Shown one piece after another: positions 52,180-63,323 of a stretch of DNA of 64,000 bases; within the stretch, counting starts at the first letter, position 1; the number at the start of each line of letters is the position of its first letter. A program made the position numbers and the translations under genes. A model generated the notes under the pieces. It did not search any database and had not been told where the DNA came from. It was given only the letters and a program-made list of their open reading frames with translations. The DNA comes from Heliocybe sulcata. Taxonomy: Eukaryota; Basidiomycota; Agaricomycetes; Gloeophyllales; Gloeophyllaceae. The stretch lies in contig ML213515.1 of assembly GCA_004369045.1 (NCBI GenBank), positions 754,483-818,482 on the forward strand, in the 5' to 3' direction.

Positions 52180-54980
52180 CCGGATTTGTAGTGTACGGTA
52201 CTTTATAGTATTTATGGGTGATTCAGTGATGGCCGTGCTGGTTGCGCAGAAAAGGCGCCGTCTACTCGTCGGAGCGTGCCGGCCCGTTGATCTAGTATCG
52301 CGCCGTCCGCGTTGAACAACTTGGCCCGTTGTCATGATGCGACCAGCACGAAGTCCATGCGAAGCTGAACATCCTGCCGCAGTATCCAAACACCCCATTG
52401 TTCAATGATCATCGGGTACTTGAATACGGTATTTCTGTGTTCTGTTATTCGGAACAACAGGGCGTTTCTCTTCTTCTAACTGATAAAGGTTCACTGGTGC
52501 GTCGACGGACAATTCATAGCTCAATTACGGTGCTGATTCTCTCTAGATATATAGATGAATCCATTATAATAACCATCTCCACGCAATCGATCCTCCTAAC
52601 TTTCGCTTTGGTGCGACAAGCGGCAAATTTGCAGCCCGCTGCATGATCGAGTATGGCAGCGAAAATGGTGATCCGGGAAGGTGAGCGTGCTCCAGCCTCT
52701 CAATACTGAATAAGAAGGACTTGAAATCAGTGTTGTCGATCGTTCCCTCATAATCTTGGAAGACAATTATTCGCCGCTCGCCTCCGAAGCAGTCGTGGAT
52801 GCTAGCTCCTCGGGCTTTACTCGAGACACATCCGTACGGTGAGGTCATTTTATTGGAATATTTCTACAGTCTTCTAACCTGACTATTATAGATTCGTAAT
52901 CATTCGACTCCACACTCTTCGTCGTCCCACATTACTTTCGCCCCCAACTCGCGCAACGCCTGCACATCCTTCAGTAGCAATTGTTGTCCTTTGGTTATGA
53001 TAACATGGAGCTGTACTCCAGATTCTAAAGTAGGATTGTTTGTTCTGTTCGCCTCACGGTGACGCTCTAACGATCTTTCCAGCTCGTGAAGGAAGTTTGT
53101 TTTGCCGAACAACACGTTCCTCAAGGATAGTACCTCGAGGTTCTTAAAGACGGGGCAGTAAGTTTCCTTCTTAGAGTCCAAGCCGTAGGGAAGCAGCTTG
53201 ATCGTGCTACCCTCCAGATGTAAATTGCGAATATGGGAGAACTTTGTGCAAATCTTTTGCCAGTAGCCAGAAAACGAGATGTCTGCTCCATCCACAACCT
53301 CTAGGCTTTTGAAGCTCTGAAAGGCGGCCCCCATCATTTCCGCTATGATGCTGAGACTCTGATAGGCTTCCCCCAGCGGCAATCTGACGTGAATCCCTTC
53401 GCTAGAGAGCCTGCGTCTTGTCGGGTCGTTTCTGAATGTGATGTGGAGCTCTTTGGCATTGCACAGGCAGAATCGGGCTGTGCACGGTCGACAATTCATA
53501 GCGGCGGCACGGAGCAGGTGCTCGATTTTTGATAAAGCCGCATTCATTTCACTTGCGTCCAACCACGCAAATTCCAGGTGTAGATGTCGAAGAACCGGGG
53601 TGGAAATGAATGTCAGAGAAGTCAAGTCCTCCATGCCGAGTGCGCGGCTGCTGGTGAGAGACTCTAGACGTGGTAGAATGACAGGATGCACATCCTTCAC
53701 CACGACCGTCTGATACCACCCATCGATATGCAGCTTGCGTAGGTGTGGCATTCCTGCCAGCGCCGCCAAGAGCTCCTCCGTGTGTATGACTTCCCATGGA
53801 TCGCTGGCCAGCGTGAGTTCTTCCAGGCCATCTCTCAGTGCGGGTCTGACGGCAGCCCAAGGAAAATCTCTCAGCTCCAACGTTCTCAGTTCGGGTGAGT
53901 CGAAATGCGACAGCATGGCTGCTTCGTCGACCTCTTGAGGACACAAACCCCGCACAGTCAGCGACAAATCCCTCAGCTTCGTCATGGTGGTGGTCCACGT
54001 CTTCAGTGAGCTCATCCCGATATCTAGTTTCAGAGCTCGGATCCTGTGCTGATGGCTTTGCAAGAGCAATAGATCCGGGACGTGCCGAAGATTGATGTCT
54101 CAGAAACCCTTTATCGCTCCGCTGATGGATAACGGTGCCTCCTTGCTCTTGTGTAGAGCCACAGGAAGTGCCCATTGACTCCTTCGGCCTTCCAGAATGA
54201 TCTCCCTCCAAAATATCGGCGATTCCAGGATCTCCTTCCACCGGGCGCATACGACCATCAACTTGACCCACTCATATGGGTTCCGATGACAATTAGCAAC
54301 GTAGTACAGAAACACTTCTTGAAGGAGTTCGAAGAACAAGTCCTTGATTCCAGGCATCTTCACAGACGGCTTTGAGAGCTGCAACTGTGGTCGTGGGCGA
54401 CGCGTTAAAAGGCGTCAATACGGTGGCACGGGTGAACGAAGGCGATTGCGTACGTCAGGGTCTGATGTTACAAAGGAAAGAGACGTGAGCTGATAACGAT
54501 GCAGTAGCACAGTGGTGCTCTGGAGAATGAGTTCTGGGACGAGATGCAGTACCGCAGAGTACGCGTACAAGACGAGCGTGGCTCGCATTCATGCTGGTTG
54601 GTCCTGCTGCCCGCGTGGTCTGTGTGGCACTTCCCACGATTCTTGCCTCGATTCTATTCGCTGCTACCGATCGCCGAGTTCTCGTCGATACGAGCTCTTG
54701 AGCGGTCAATACAGGTTTGTGGAATGCGACTCTCGTTTCTATATCATTGGTTCTTACATGAAGTAGTCATCTGAACAGGTTCCATGATGAAGACATCTCT
54801 CTGTCCTTGGTGCTGCGAAGACACCTCCGACCGTTCTTGTAATCCAAGCCGCACAGAGAGAAATTTTGCCATGGCCTGGTCATCAATTGCGTTGGCTGGT
54901 ATCCAACGGTGCGGATAGAGTACGTTCTACTCATCCTCAGATCCTGGCTCCTTGTGATGCTAACTTGGAGCACGTCTCAG
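52180..54980 (-). repeat. Unit U4: E copy with its flanks
   Basis: On the minus strand: E promoter region (54358-54980, like 40948-41340), E copy, E 3' flank (52440-52899) and, at 52180-52300, text matching the 3' flank of the DUF3292-like gene (38880-38990). It is a more diverged version of the E end of the unit. Confidence 0.7.
52900..54357 (-). pseudogene. F-box-like subfamily E with one in-frame stop (U4)
   Basis: 485 codons from MPGIKDLFFELLQ (ATG 54357). F-box-like text is intact (LFFELLQEVFLYYVANC, LMVVCARWKEILESPIFW). A single TGA at 54102-54100, at about residue 86, interrupts the frame; before and after it the match to the other E proteins stays in register (GAIKGF, stop, then DINLRHVPDLLLLQ). 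The remaining 400 codons are open to TGGDDEECGVE-like text and a stop at 52900. No splice sites remove the TGA. It is the most diverged E copy, so finding just one break is notable: either recent loss, or restart at the ATG near 54069. Called a pseudogene with that reservation. Confidence 0.75.
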
Positions 54981-55070
54981 CCAACGAGATACGGGAGCTC
55001 CTGCAAGTCCCGTATGTGATATAGTTCTCCTTGGATGAGGCATCACTTCTGCATGTCGGCTTGCTGTGCT
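54981..55070. other. Short gap between U4 and P450-like relic
   Basis: No feature recognised. Confidence 0.3.
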
Positions 55071-55074
55071 TTAT

Positions 55075-55320
55075 TGATGATATACTTCCGTTCCCCCTCA
55101 CTCACCGTCTCCACATGCGCTTCTAGCTCTTGCATCGTTGACCGATTCCACTCGCCGATGAGAGATAAATGGACCGTTAGCAGGCGTCTCTTCGGGAGAC
55201 CACCTGGCACCATGACCCGCCGCTCCACTCCGTCTCGCTTACGCTGCCACCCAAGATGACGTCGACAAGGACATGTTCATTCCGAAGGCATTCATCGCTG
55301 TTAATAGTCGATGGTACGTG
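55075..55320 (+). pseudogene. Possible cytochrome P450 fragment
   Basis: Frames read in pieces: ETTWHHDPPLHS at about 55198-55230, resembling the K-helix ExxRWHP segment with the Arg lost, and, after a one-base shift, AYAATQDDVDKDMFIPKAFI and AVNSRW (about 55235-55313), resembling the usual DDVYKGMFIPKG..ANSRW text of fungal P450s. A GT donor follows AVNSRW. No heme-binding segment was found. Most likely a small decayed piece of a P450 gene; the frame shifts make other readings possible. Confidence 0.45.
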
Positions 55321-56451
55321 CTATGTCATGAGCATAATTGCCATTAATTCTCATCCTATCGTTGAGCGCTGTCGTTAACCGCGAGAACATGAAACTCAAA
55401 CGATGGATCTCAGTCTGGACAATGGGATGCTTCACCGAGGATAATGATTCCGATTTCTATGCCTTCGAATTCGGCGTCAAGCATTATATGTGCTTCTGGT
55501 CGTCATTTCGGTTATCACTCAGTCATCATATATCCTTGTTTCATCCCCGCTCACATTCAACGAGAAGGTCTCAGCTGCGGAAAGGTGAGCCTCGATAGTG
55601 GTCGAACGTTCAGATGCATCTTCGTTATGACAGATTGCAGCACCGGACGCTAGAGAACGTCTTCTAGGCTGTCAGTAATTCCTCGCGTATTCACCTGATA
55701 TTCACGTTTAGCTGGAGGATCAAGAGCAAAAGAAACGGTCACGTATCGTCGTATCGAACTTTTGGGTCAGAGACGCACGGAAAGCGAGAGATCCGTGGTA
55801 CATGCCTCATAAAGGCTTCGATTCTACTGAAGTTCACGCAGGTAGTTATGCCAGCTTGTCGTGAAAAAATATGGCGACGTCCACCAAGTGGCTAAGTAAC
55901 TCAGAGATGTCCATCTGGTAAAATTCAGGCTGTTGTGGTGTGCACGTGTAACAACTGCCATAACGTCCAGTTATACCCAAGCCTGGTTGTTCAGAAATAT
56001 TTGCGAAGATATGTCTGCCTATACCTCAGGGTAGCAAGTGAAAGTTGAGGCCTCGGCGATTGCCGGGTAGAAATGAAAGATGCCACAGAGCAAATTTGCG
56101 GAAGGCTGTAGTTGCGCGCTGCAGTCTACATTCCCTCCTCTCATACGCAAGCTCTGGCACTTATGTCTGTTCATGTGGAGGAGAATGGACGAAGCGTAGA
56201 TGATACTGGCTGAGGTGACCATCGTGCGTTCCATTTTCTAGCTCTGACATCCTAGGCAAGCTGGATTGCGATCTATCACTGTATACTGACGATTACGATA
56301 TACATTCAAAAGGAATACTCAGCGATCCTTTGATTGTTTACTCAATAGTACTCCATATCCGCCACCGTTTCTGCTCCAGCAACGTAGTCGATATCGATGC
56401 CCTGTTCCCCGGCTGCCCCTACCCTGTCTTATCCGGCTCACACTTCATCTC
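55321..56451. other. Intergenic, 3' side of B'
   Basis: An open frame at 55390-55510 (RENMKLKRWISVWTMGCFTE) has no recognised family. From about 56065 the sequence belongs to the outer inverted repeat, being alignable to 4155-4595. Nothing else supported. Confidence 0.4.
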
Positions 56452-58089
56452 TTATAGAGGATCCTCAACGGTGTTCTCGTCCTCTCCATCATTCTCGTTG
56501 AGTACTCCTTCTCCTGCCTCGTCGTCTTCCTCCAGCCTGGCAGTCTGCCGCTCTCCAAAGATCTCAACCGTGTCGTCCTCGGTGTTGCCGCCGTCCTCCT
56601 CCCGGGTCGGACCAGCTTGGTAAAAGTCGCAAGCAATCGCCTTCTCCAGATCGGCGACATCTCTTTCATCCAAATTCACTGGGTACTCCATAGTGAGGTT
56701 TATTTTTTCCATTCCCGACTGGGAATACTGAATAGACCTTAGCAGAAGGTCCACAAAGTCGTCCTCGTTATGCCTCTTGAGCGTCTTGCGGAAACGCACA
56801 TAGAACAACTCCATCTGCCGTAGGTATGGGCATGCAAGCACCCAGTACCAGGTTTCCTGCGGCTCGGCCCAGTTCCGCTTCTTCCTACGGATGAGGCGTG
56901 TGGGGAACGGGCCCATCAGGTGCCGCATTGGATAGTAGCCTGGCTGGTTGTATAACCACATGTCGCGGATCTCGAGGATAACTATCCTCTTCAAGGCTGG
57001 CAGGAGCGCCTCCGCTAAGGCACCGTAAAGGAGGGCCTCTTGCTCCTCAGGATAGAGATCTACTCGTAGCTCCAGTCTCGGTCGCGTTTCTTCGTCTTCC
57101 TCGCGGTCCGTTGACGTATCCCCTGCAGAAGGCTGTGACAACGCTACTGTTGTGGAAGGGATATTGTGATGGCACAGCGCACACGCAGTGTAGTTGGCTT
57201 CCGCGGCAATCGCGTTGATCTTTGGACCAATGATATCGATTATGCCTCGGATCTCCTCCAGATCTTTACTGATGATGTTTAGGTGGACTCGCGTGTTTGC
57301 GGAGTGAACGAGGTGGGCGAATACCTCCGCGGTGGCCTGGTTCGTGATACGGACATTGAGACTCTTCAGCTGAGGAAGGTCGAGGTCTCGTCTTGTGGTG
57401 CCATCTACTACGGTCGTTTGGATACTCAGGTGTTTCAGGTTTGGCGTCGCGGTCAATGCCATCCATACATCTTCGGCTGCTGCTTCAGGATTGTCTGCAA
57501 GTATGAGATCCTCGATAGCAGCTGACATCAGCGGCTGCGCGCCTCTAATGGGAATCCTGAAGAGCACGAGGTCCTTCAAAGCAGGGGCGACGAATGGCAT
57601 GATGACGGTAGGCGGTATGGTATATTCGCTGTTGCCGTCTTCGTGCCAGAGTTCCGCGCGCTCTAGTTCCGCGCGCTCCAGGTCCGTCATATGCCACATC
57701 TCGGGCACCCTCTTCTTGCAGAATCTCTCCCAAAGAGCGCCCGGGATAACCATGTGCAATGAGGCAATCACCTGCGAGTAGCGCTCAAGGACGTCGAAGA
57801 AGTCGGACATTCTCTGCTCATCAACAGGCTTTCTTATGACGATGCGCACCCCCGGCTGCGCTGCGCGCTCCAGGAACAAAGCAGCCAGAGCGGGGTGGTC
57901 CGTGGCGATGCAGTTCCAGAGATTTCTCTTCCATATCATGATCTCTTGGATCGTTTTGGAAATGTGTGTCATCCGCAAGAGCACCTTCATCCGGGCTTGC
58001 TCCCCCCTTATATCAATGGTCGCAGAAACAACGATCTTCTCCACGATCTCCGGGGGAATTGTGTTCATGGAAGCGGGAGTGAGGGCCAT
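56452..58089 (-). CDS. F-box-like / LRR-like protein, subfamily B
   Basis: Single-exon gene of 545 residues from ATG 58089 (MALTPASMNTIPPEIVEKIV). The N-terminus is a more diverged F-box-like segment: TIPPEIVEKIVVSATIDI, LLRMTHISKTIQEI and KRNLWN. LRR-like repeats follow (LTATPNLKHLSIQTTV, DLPQLKSLNVRIT), a Lys/Arg patch LIRRKKRNWAEPQETWYWVL, and an acidic tail (EEDGGNTEDDTVEIFGER to DENTVEDPL). A short duplication ERAELERAEL is visible near residue 140. The truncated counterpart is at 3037-4154. Upstream in-frame ATG codons are absent, and the start context (aaaATGG) is good. Presumed SCF adaptor; it is the least canonical of the five subfamilies. Confidence 0.83.
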   Translation of the reverse strand: MALTPASMNTIPPEIVEKIVVSATIDIRGEQARMKVLLRMTHISKTIQEIMIWKRNLWNCIATDHPALAALFLERAAQPGVRIVIRKPVDEQRMSDFFDVLERYSQVIASLHMVIPGALWERFCKKRVPEMWHMTDLERAELERAELWHEDGNSEYTIPPTVIMPFVAPALKDLVLFRIPIRGAQPLMSAAIEDLILADNPEAAAEDVWMALTATPNLKHLSIQTTVVDGTTRRDLDLPQLKSLNVRITNQATAEVFAHLVHSANTRVHLNIISKDLEEIRGIIDIIGPKINAIAAEANYTACALCHHNIPSTTVALSQPSAGDTSTDREEDEETRPRLELRVDLYPEEQEALLYGALAEALLPALKRIVILEIRDMWLYNQPGYYPMRHLMGPFPTRLIRRKKRNWAEPQETWYWVLACPYLRQMELFYVRFRKTLKRHNEDDFVDLLLRSIQYSQSGMEKINLTMEYPVNLDERDVADLEKAIACDFYQAGPTREEDGGNTEDDTVEIFGERQTARLEEDDEAGEGVLNENDGEDENTVEDPL

Positions 58090-58644
58090 TTTTTGTAGCG
58101 GAGTAGAGGTATGTCAGTCTGGCGTAGGAATGGTGATTAGGGGGGTGCATTGGCTGTGCCACGGTCAGACGTGCCACAAGCAGAAATCGACTGCAGAAGC
58201 TTACCTCTTTCTGTGAAGCGGTGATTTGATCTTGAATGACTGTTTGCTTGGATTCGAAGACAGTTTCGACGAACTTTCGCAGTGACGAAGTGGTTGGAGT
58301 TGTCTAGTGGGGAGAACCGGTCGAACTTGAATGACTGCCACGAAGGCAAAGATGATAGACGTACAATATCCGCTTCGGGTAAAGAGTATTGACGATGAAT
58401 ATATGAGCTTTGCAGGGGCTGATATATACGGAGAAGAGCAAGGTAGAGCGTCTGGTGTGAAGTCCGTCTGTGGCAGAGGAAAACGGGCGCGCGACACCAA
58501 CAAATCTAGCAGACTTATTTGGTCACAACCGCGTGGCTCTAAGTTCCCACGCACATCTTTTCAGTTGGCCGGGACGCGCATCAGTCTCTGCACTCTCGAA
58601 GAGCATGAAGTCTCTGTCTATCTGTTTGTTTTGCACCGCCGTTT
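58090..58644. other. 5' flank of B'
   Basis: No gene supported. Should contain the B' promoter. A tatatacgg text at 58424-58432 is on the plus strand and of unclear meaning. Confidence 0.4.
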
Positions 58645-59700
58645 ACCACTATCCAACGACTGAACCGCTGTTACCGCTCTTCATCGTCGCAGGAGGTATC
58701 CAATTCTTGTGATAAGACTAGGCTTATCTCGCCGGTAGCGCTGAATGGACAAGGCGTAGGAAGGGAGAATCCAGGCAAGAAGGGACTAGTAGATGTATGC
58801 TGGGAGAGAGGCTTACTTCCGCTGAGCCGACTTGTGGACGTTGATCCAAAATTTTGACAAGGTAGATATGCGTCCCAGTCAACGGGCGATGGTTATGCTC
58901 ACTTGCCTGTAGAGCCGTACCATGTCAAAGTCGCTGGACGTCCCCTGTCATGTGAATCGAACGGCCGTGCCTCATGTGAAGGGTACTTTGCTTCGAGAGA
59001 ATTCAAGGACCAATATGAGCGCGTATTCGTTGCTTGGTACGTAAAGTTCTCCCTGCTGCACATATCGCGTTTGCCACTGAGGGCGTTCTAGATCACAGAT
59101 GTAGTCACACTTACGATGCATACCGATGGTCTTCGTCCCAGGCATGAGTAGTGTCGGACTATAGCTCGGTTTGCACGTTATTGCGTTTCTTGGGGATTGA
59201 ATATTCTTTTCCTGAGGTTCCCCACTTTCCTCTCCACGTTCTCCTCCACTATGACCTATCCTCTTTCCCTCCACACCATTCGCCGTCGGTTCCCTGAGCC
59301 AGTAGCATACCCTAAGAACCCGCGTTGACCAACTCAATGGGAGGGACTTGCTGTCGGGTATGCCAGAGATGGGCAAAGGCAAGATCATCGAGCACCAAGC
59401 CTCGCACGTTGTGACCGGGCTTGTAGGCCATCGTTCATACAGCGGGGACGAATGAGTACGGTGATAGAACAGCAAGACTGTGCCGGATGCCGAAGACGTT
59501 ATTGTGGGGAAGGGGTTGCGAAGGAGGTGGCGAGCACCAAGAAGCCGAGGAAGGGGCACGAAGGGACGAAGGGCCGCTTAATCAAACAGAATGGGAGTCG
59601 GCGAGGCCGGCGATAAAGCTGGCGGTGGATGTTTGGGAGGTGAGTGGAGTAGCTGCGTTCTTTATTCGCTTGTTGGGGTCTGACGGTTGAATATGTAGCT
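58645..59700 (+). pseudogene. DUF3292-like gene relic 1 (right arm)
   Basis: Strongly decayed copy of exons 1-3 of the gene at 36311-38855. Recognisable pieces are GKKGLVDVCWERG (exon 1, about 58770), YHVKVAGRPL (exon 2, about 58920), ISGIPD-like hydrophobic text, KIIEHQASHVVTGL (about 59380) and the exon 3 end with its donor gaggtgagtggagta (about 59636). Frames change many times and exons 4-5 are missing. It stands head-to-tail with relic 2. Confidence 0.75.
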
Positions 59701-59719
59701 TACGCCGTCGTTCTGATGG

Positions 59720-59900
59720 ACGAAACGAACTTCCTACAAGGAAGTAAACAAGTACACATGGTCTGACAGCAAGCAAAGAATAATCTTTTCGAGCATTTGG
59801 TCAAGTTTCGTATGAGTATAGCAAGTACTGAGTTGGATTCTCGTGCGAGATTGAACACTGAGAACATTCTGTGAGCCATGTTTCTCCACTATGAATGTAA
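59720..59900 (+). repeat. Dispersed repeat copy 2
   Basis: Aligns to 63770-63970 and, inverted, to 605-800, for example acaaggaagtaaacaagta and cagcaagcaaagaata. It lies between the two DUF3292 relics, where the outer inverted repeat does not predict it. Confidence 0.6.
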
Positions 59901-60194
59901 CCTAAACACCTAACCGACTGTCGACAAGAATAATGTTGCGATGGAGAACAACAACAAGCCTTCTGAGCATGTTTCGCAAGTAGAGGAGGCATACCTGATC
60001 CAGAGGCCAGCCGTGGACATAGAACTCGTCGGTCCACGCGTCTGTTTGGCAAGTACTACTGTTCACGACTGCAAATGCACCGCTGCAAGTTTCCAAACAC
60101 ACGTTACGGAGACATGGCTAGTAATGATGTTGGCACTTGCGAACGCTCATCATGCTCTACTCCTCATTGTCGCTCTAGTCTAACTCCTTACCCA

Positions 60195-61495
60195 ACTACG
60201 TCTGCGTTCGCTTATCCTCCATCTCCAGTGACCGAACCGCTGTCGACGCCGCTCGTCGTAAGTGCTGCGGCTGTTGCAAGAGTCTTTGTGACAAGACGAA
60301 GCGAGGACAGTGCCGAATGGACAAGGTATAGGGAAGCAGGATCGAGGCGAGAAGGAACTGGTGGTCGTAGGCTCGGACAGGCTCGGTTTCGGTGAGCTGG
60401 TTAGTCTGTTAGAGAGTGAAGACTTGTGGGCGCTCATTTAGCAGTTTGAAAAGTTAAGTATGCGTTTTAAGTCGGCCGGGGATGGCCATGCTGACTGACG
60501 TATATAGCATCTGTACCACGTCAAAAGTGAGTCAACATTCGCTCCCAGGTCGATTGGACGTTTGTACCATGGAGGATGGGAATTGGCTTCGGAGAAGAAG
60601 AAGAGTATTTCGGGTATGCGCCACTGTGGTACGCAAGGTTCTTCCAGCTGAACAGATCTCGGCGTTCGCTGAAAGTGTTCCATGTCTCAGGTTCAACAGG
60701 CTGCGCCGAATATATTGATGCTTTCATTCCTGGAACGAGCAGAATTGCACTGTAGCGTGGATGGCAAGTCATAACATTGCTTGGGGATTGAAAATCCTCT
60801 TCTTGAGCTTTCCTTCTTTGGTCTCCACGTTCATGCTATCCTCGCAACCACATGCTCTGCTGTTCCCAACTGCACGGCTCGCTGTCTGTGCCCTTGTCCA
60901 GTGGCACCCCCTAAATAACCCGCTCGGGCCGACTCAATGGAAGAAACTCGCTTTCGGGTGTGCCGGAGACGTACAAGGGCAATATCTTCGAGCACCAAGC
61001 ATCGAAGCTTGCAGCCGGGCTTGCAGGCCTTGCAACGGATACTGCGATCAGAGAGCTTTGTAGACCGTCGGTGATACAGCGGCGATGGATGAGCAGGGAG
61101 ATAGAGCAGCAAGACGGTGCCGGATGTGGAAGACTTTACTGGGCGCATCGGGATGCGAAGAAGCCGAGGGAGGGGCACAATGGGAAGAAAGGCCACGTAA
61201 GTAAACCGTATGGGAGTAGGCGAGGGCGGCGACGAAGCGGGCGATGGATGTTTGGGAAGTGAGTGGAGTAACTGCGTTCTTTGCTTGATTATTGGGGCAT
61301 GACGGTTTAAGTTGTGGTGCGCTGCCGTCCACACCGTCATTCGGTGCTTGACTGGGACTTGCCGGAATTATCGCCTCGCTGATTATCTCTCGCCGCTCGT
61401 GGATCGTATACTTGCGTACAATGGCACCGCATTTTTCCTCGGTTTCGTCTCCTTCGGACAGCTTTGGTTCGCATTACAACGCTTCCCCACTTATA
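60195..61495 (+). pseudogene. DUF3292-like gene relic 2 (right arm)
   Basis: Second decayed copy, same strand as relic 1. Recognisable: DLWALI followed by a stop (about 60422), an intron end and LYHVKS (about 60508), NIAWGLKILFLSFPSL (about 60770), ETYKGNIFEHQASKLAAGLA (about 60966), MFGK with the donor gtgagtgg (about 61257), and exon 4 text FFLGFVSFGQLWF (about 61430). Exon 5 is absent. Several frameshifts and stops. It ends next to the 3' flank of A'. Confidence 0.78.
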
Positions 61496-61841
61496 CGACC
61501 TCCTCAAAATGTACCGAGAATTCAAAATGTGCAGAGCAAGTCTTTTATGGCCAAGTGTAATAAGTATATCGCGAGAGATATTCACTACCCATGAGGTATG
61601 TCATCCGGACATGTTCATCTCCTTATACCGCTAAATCCATCCCCTGTTACAGAGATATGGGCGCACTGAACTACTCCCAGACAAAGGGACATACTTCGCA
61701 TCGATGGTGCTCTGAATATCAGCGCTGTCGTGCTCATCTACTGATGGTTTGATATCATGATGCATTCATGTCCACATTCTGTCTGAGTTGCGACTAGCAT
61801 CTTTCTAAGAGCACCAGGACCATAAAAATGAACACTTTGAC
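61496..61841. other. 3' flank of A', conserved in both arms
   Basis: No gene. From about 61555 on it aligns to the reverse complement of 2736-3036. The point 61555 marks where left and right arms part company. Confidence 0.6.
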
Positions 61842-63323
61842 TCAAGGTCTGAGCGCATGTTCAGAGCTATCCTCTTCCACCTCCCGCGTTACGTTCGCCC
61901 CAAGTCCGCGCATCACTTCCATGTCCTCCGCCTCCATCTCCCACCCTTTCTTGAAGATGACGCAGAATTGTGATCCAATCGTCGAGGTAGGATCATTTTG
62001 ATGTGCCCTACTGTGATGCTCTAATGATTCTATAAGATGGTGTATGAATTCTGTTTTGGTCGACTTGTCCAATGCTCTCTCGTGAGGTATCAACGCTGGG
62101 TCATCCAGAGAAAGCAGCTCGAGGCTTTCGAAGATACGAGGGTACCTGCCGCTGAACGACAGATGGTCTAGGCCGTACGGAAGCAGCTTCACCGCACTGC
62201 CCTGAAGGTGCAATTCGCGGACGTTGCACATATTGTGGCCCATCGCTACGGAACGCCAGTCCGCGCAATCCCAGACCGCCCCTCCTTCATATACGTGGAT
62301 AGTCTCGAAGAGATCGCCCATCTCTCCTGTGAGGATGCTGAATGCTTGATGGGGTTTCGTTGCGAACTCCAGATGAATTCCCTTGGACAGCACCTCGGGT
62401 CGTGGCAGAACGTTGCTGAAAGTGACGTGCAGCTCTTCGTCATTAGGCGGATAGAACCGCGCAGTGTGTAAGTCGCAGTTCTTTGCTATAACGCTGAGTA
62501 TGTCCTCCATGCAGCTCAGAGCTGTTTGCAGGGAACATATGACTGGTGGTCGAAAGGAGAACCGTGCGTGCCGAATAGCAGGGGCGTCCACGAATAAGAG
62601 ATAGTAAAGTTCCTGTGGCTGGTAAACACAGCCCGAGATAGACTCCAGCCGGGGTAAGGCTACTCGAGCCAGATCATTTACTGGATCTGTTTGATCCCAG
62701 TCGATGCGGAGACGGCGCAGGCTGGGCATCTTTGCCAATGCCGCCAGGAGCTCCTCCATGCGTATCGGTTCCAGTGATCCCTTCACGAGTGTCAGCTCCT
62801 GTAGATTCCCCACTAATAGAGGCTCGACAGCGGTCCAGGTGAAGCACTTCAGCTCGAGCTTCTGCAGTGTCGGGGAGAGGAACTGAGTAAGCTTAGCCGT
62901 CTCCCAGGCCCAGGGCTTGTTCTGCAGAGATAGGCTCTCCAGCTGGGTCATCTGCGTCCTCCATGTTCGCATCAACACCCCGGTAATGACCAGATTGAGG
63001 GATCGGATTCTGTGTTGGTGACTCTGGATAAGGAGCACATGATCTGCCACCGTCTGCAGGGTATATGGCGGCCAGGTCAGGCTCCCGTCGATCGATATCA
63101 TCCTCCGTCCACTACGCTCCAAGGCCACTAGGAGCGCGTCGCTGTTCCGTCCTATAGCGCACTCGGTCCAGAACTCGGGTGATTTGAAGGTATCCTTCCA
63201 GAGTCGACATACCAGCATCAACTGAAGCCACTCATAGGGCACTCCGTTGAAAGCGCAAGCTCTGATGTAATACAGAAATATTTCTGAAAGCAGCTCGGTG
63301 GGCAGGTTGTGGATTGGTGGCAT
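61842..63323 (-). CDS. F-box-like / LRR-like protein, subfamily A (right arm)
   Basis: Single-exon gene of 493 residues, about 93-95 percent identical by eye to the left copy at 1242-2735. F-box-like LPTELLSEIFLYYIRACAF and LMLVCRLWKDTFKSPEFW are intact, as are the LRR-like repeats (LQKLELKCFTW, MPSLRRLRIDW). It differs by small deletions, for example three residues in GDLFETIHVYEG and one near SLEHHSRAHQNDP, all keeping frame, which suggests selection on the protein. Start ATG 63323 matches the left copy. Confidence 0.85.
   Translation of the reverse strand: MPPIHNLPTELLSEIFLYYIRACAFNGVPYEWLQLMLVCRLWKDTFKSPEFWTECAIGRNSDALLVALERSGRRMISIDGSLTWPPYTLQTVADHVLLIQSHQHRIRSLNLVITGVLMRTWRTQMTQLESLSLQNKPWAWETAKLTQFLSPTLQKLELKCFTWTAVEPLLVGNLQELTLVKGSLEPIRMEELLAALAKMPSLRRLRIDWDQTDPVNDLARVALPRLESISGCVYQPQELYYLLFVDAPAIRHARFSFRPPVICSLQTALSCMEDILSVIAKNCDLHTARFYPPNDEELHVTFSNVLPRPEVLSKGIHLEFATKPHQAFSILTGEMGDLFETIHVYEGGAVWDCADWRSVAMGHNMCNVRELHLQGSAVKLLPYGLDHLSFSGRYPRIFESLELLSLDDPALIPHERALDKSTKTEFIHHLIESLEHHSRAHQNDPTSTIGSQFCVIFKKGWEMEAEDMEVMRGLGANVTREVEEDSSEHALRP

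Noticed and set aside
54100-54102. TGA in the U4 E copy as a selenocysteine or recoded codon
   Set aside because: The aligned residue in the other copies is not Cys, and selenoprotein machinery is absent from most fungi of this group.
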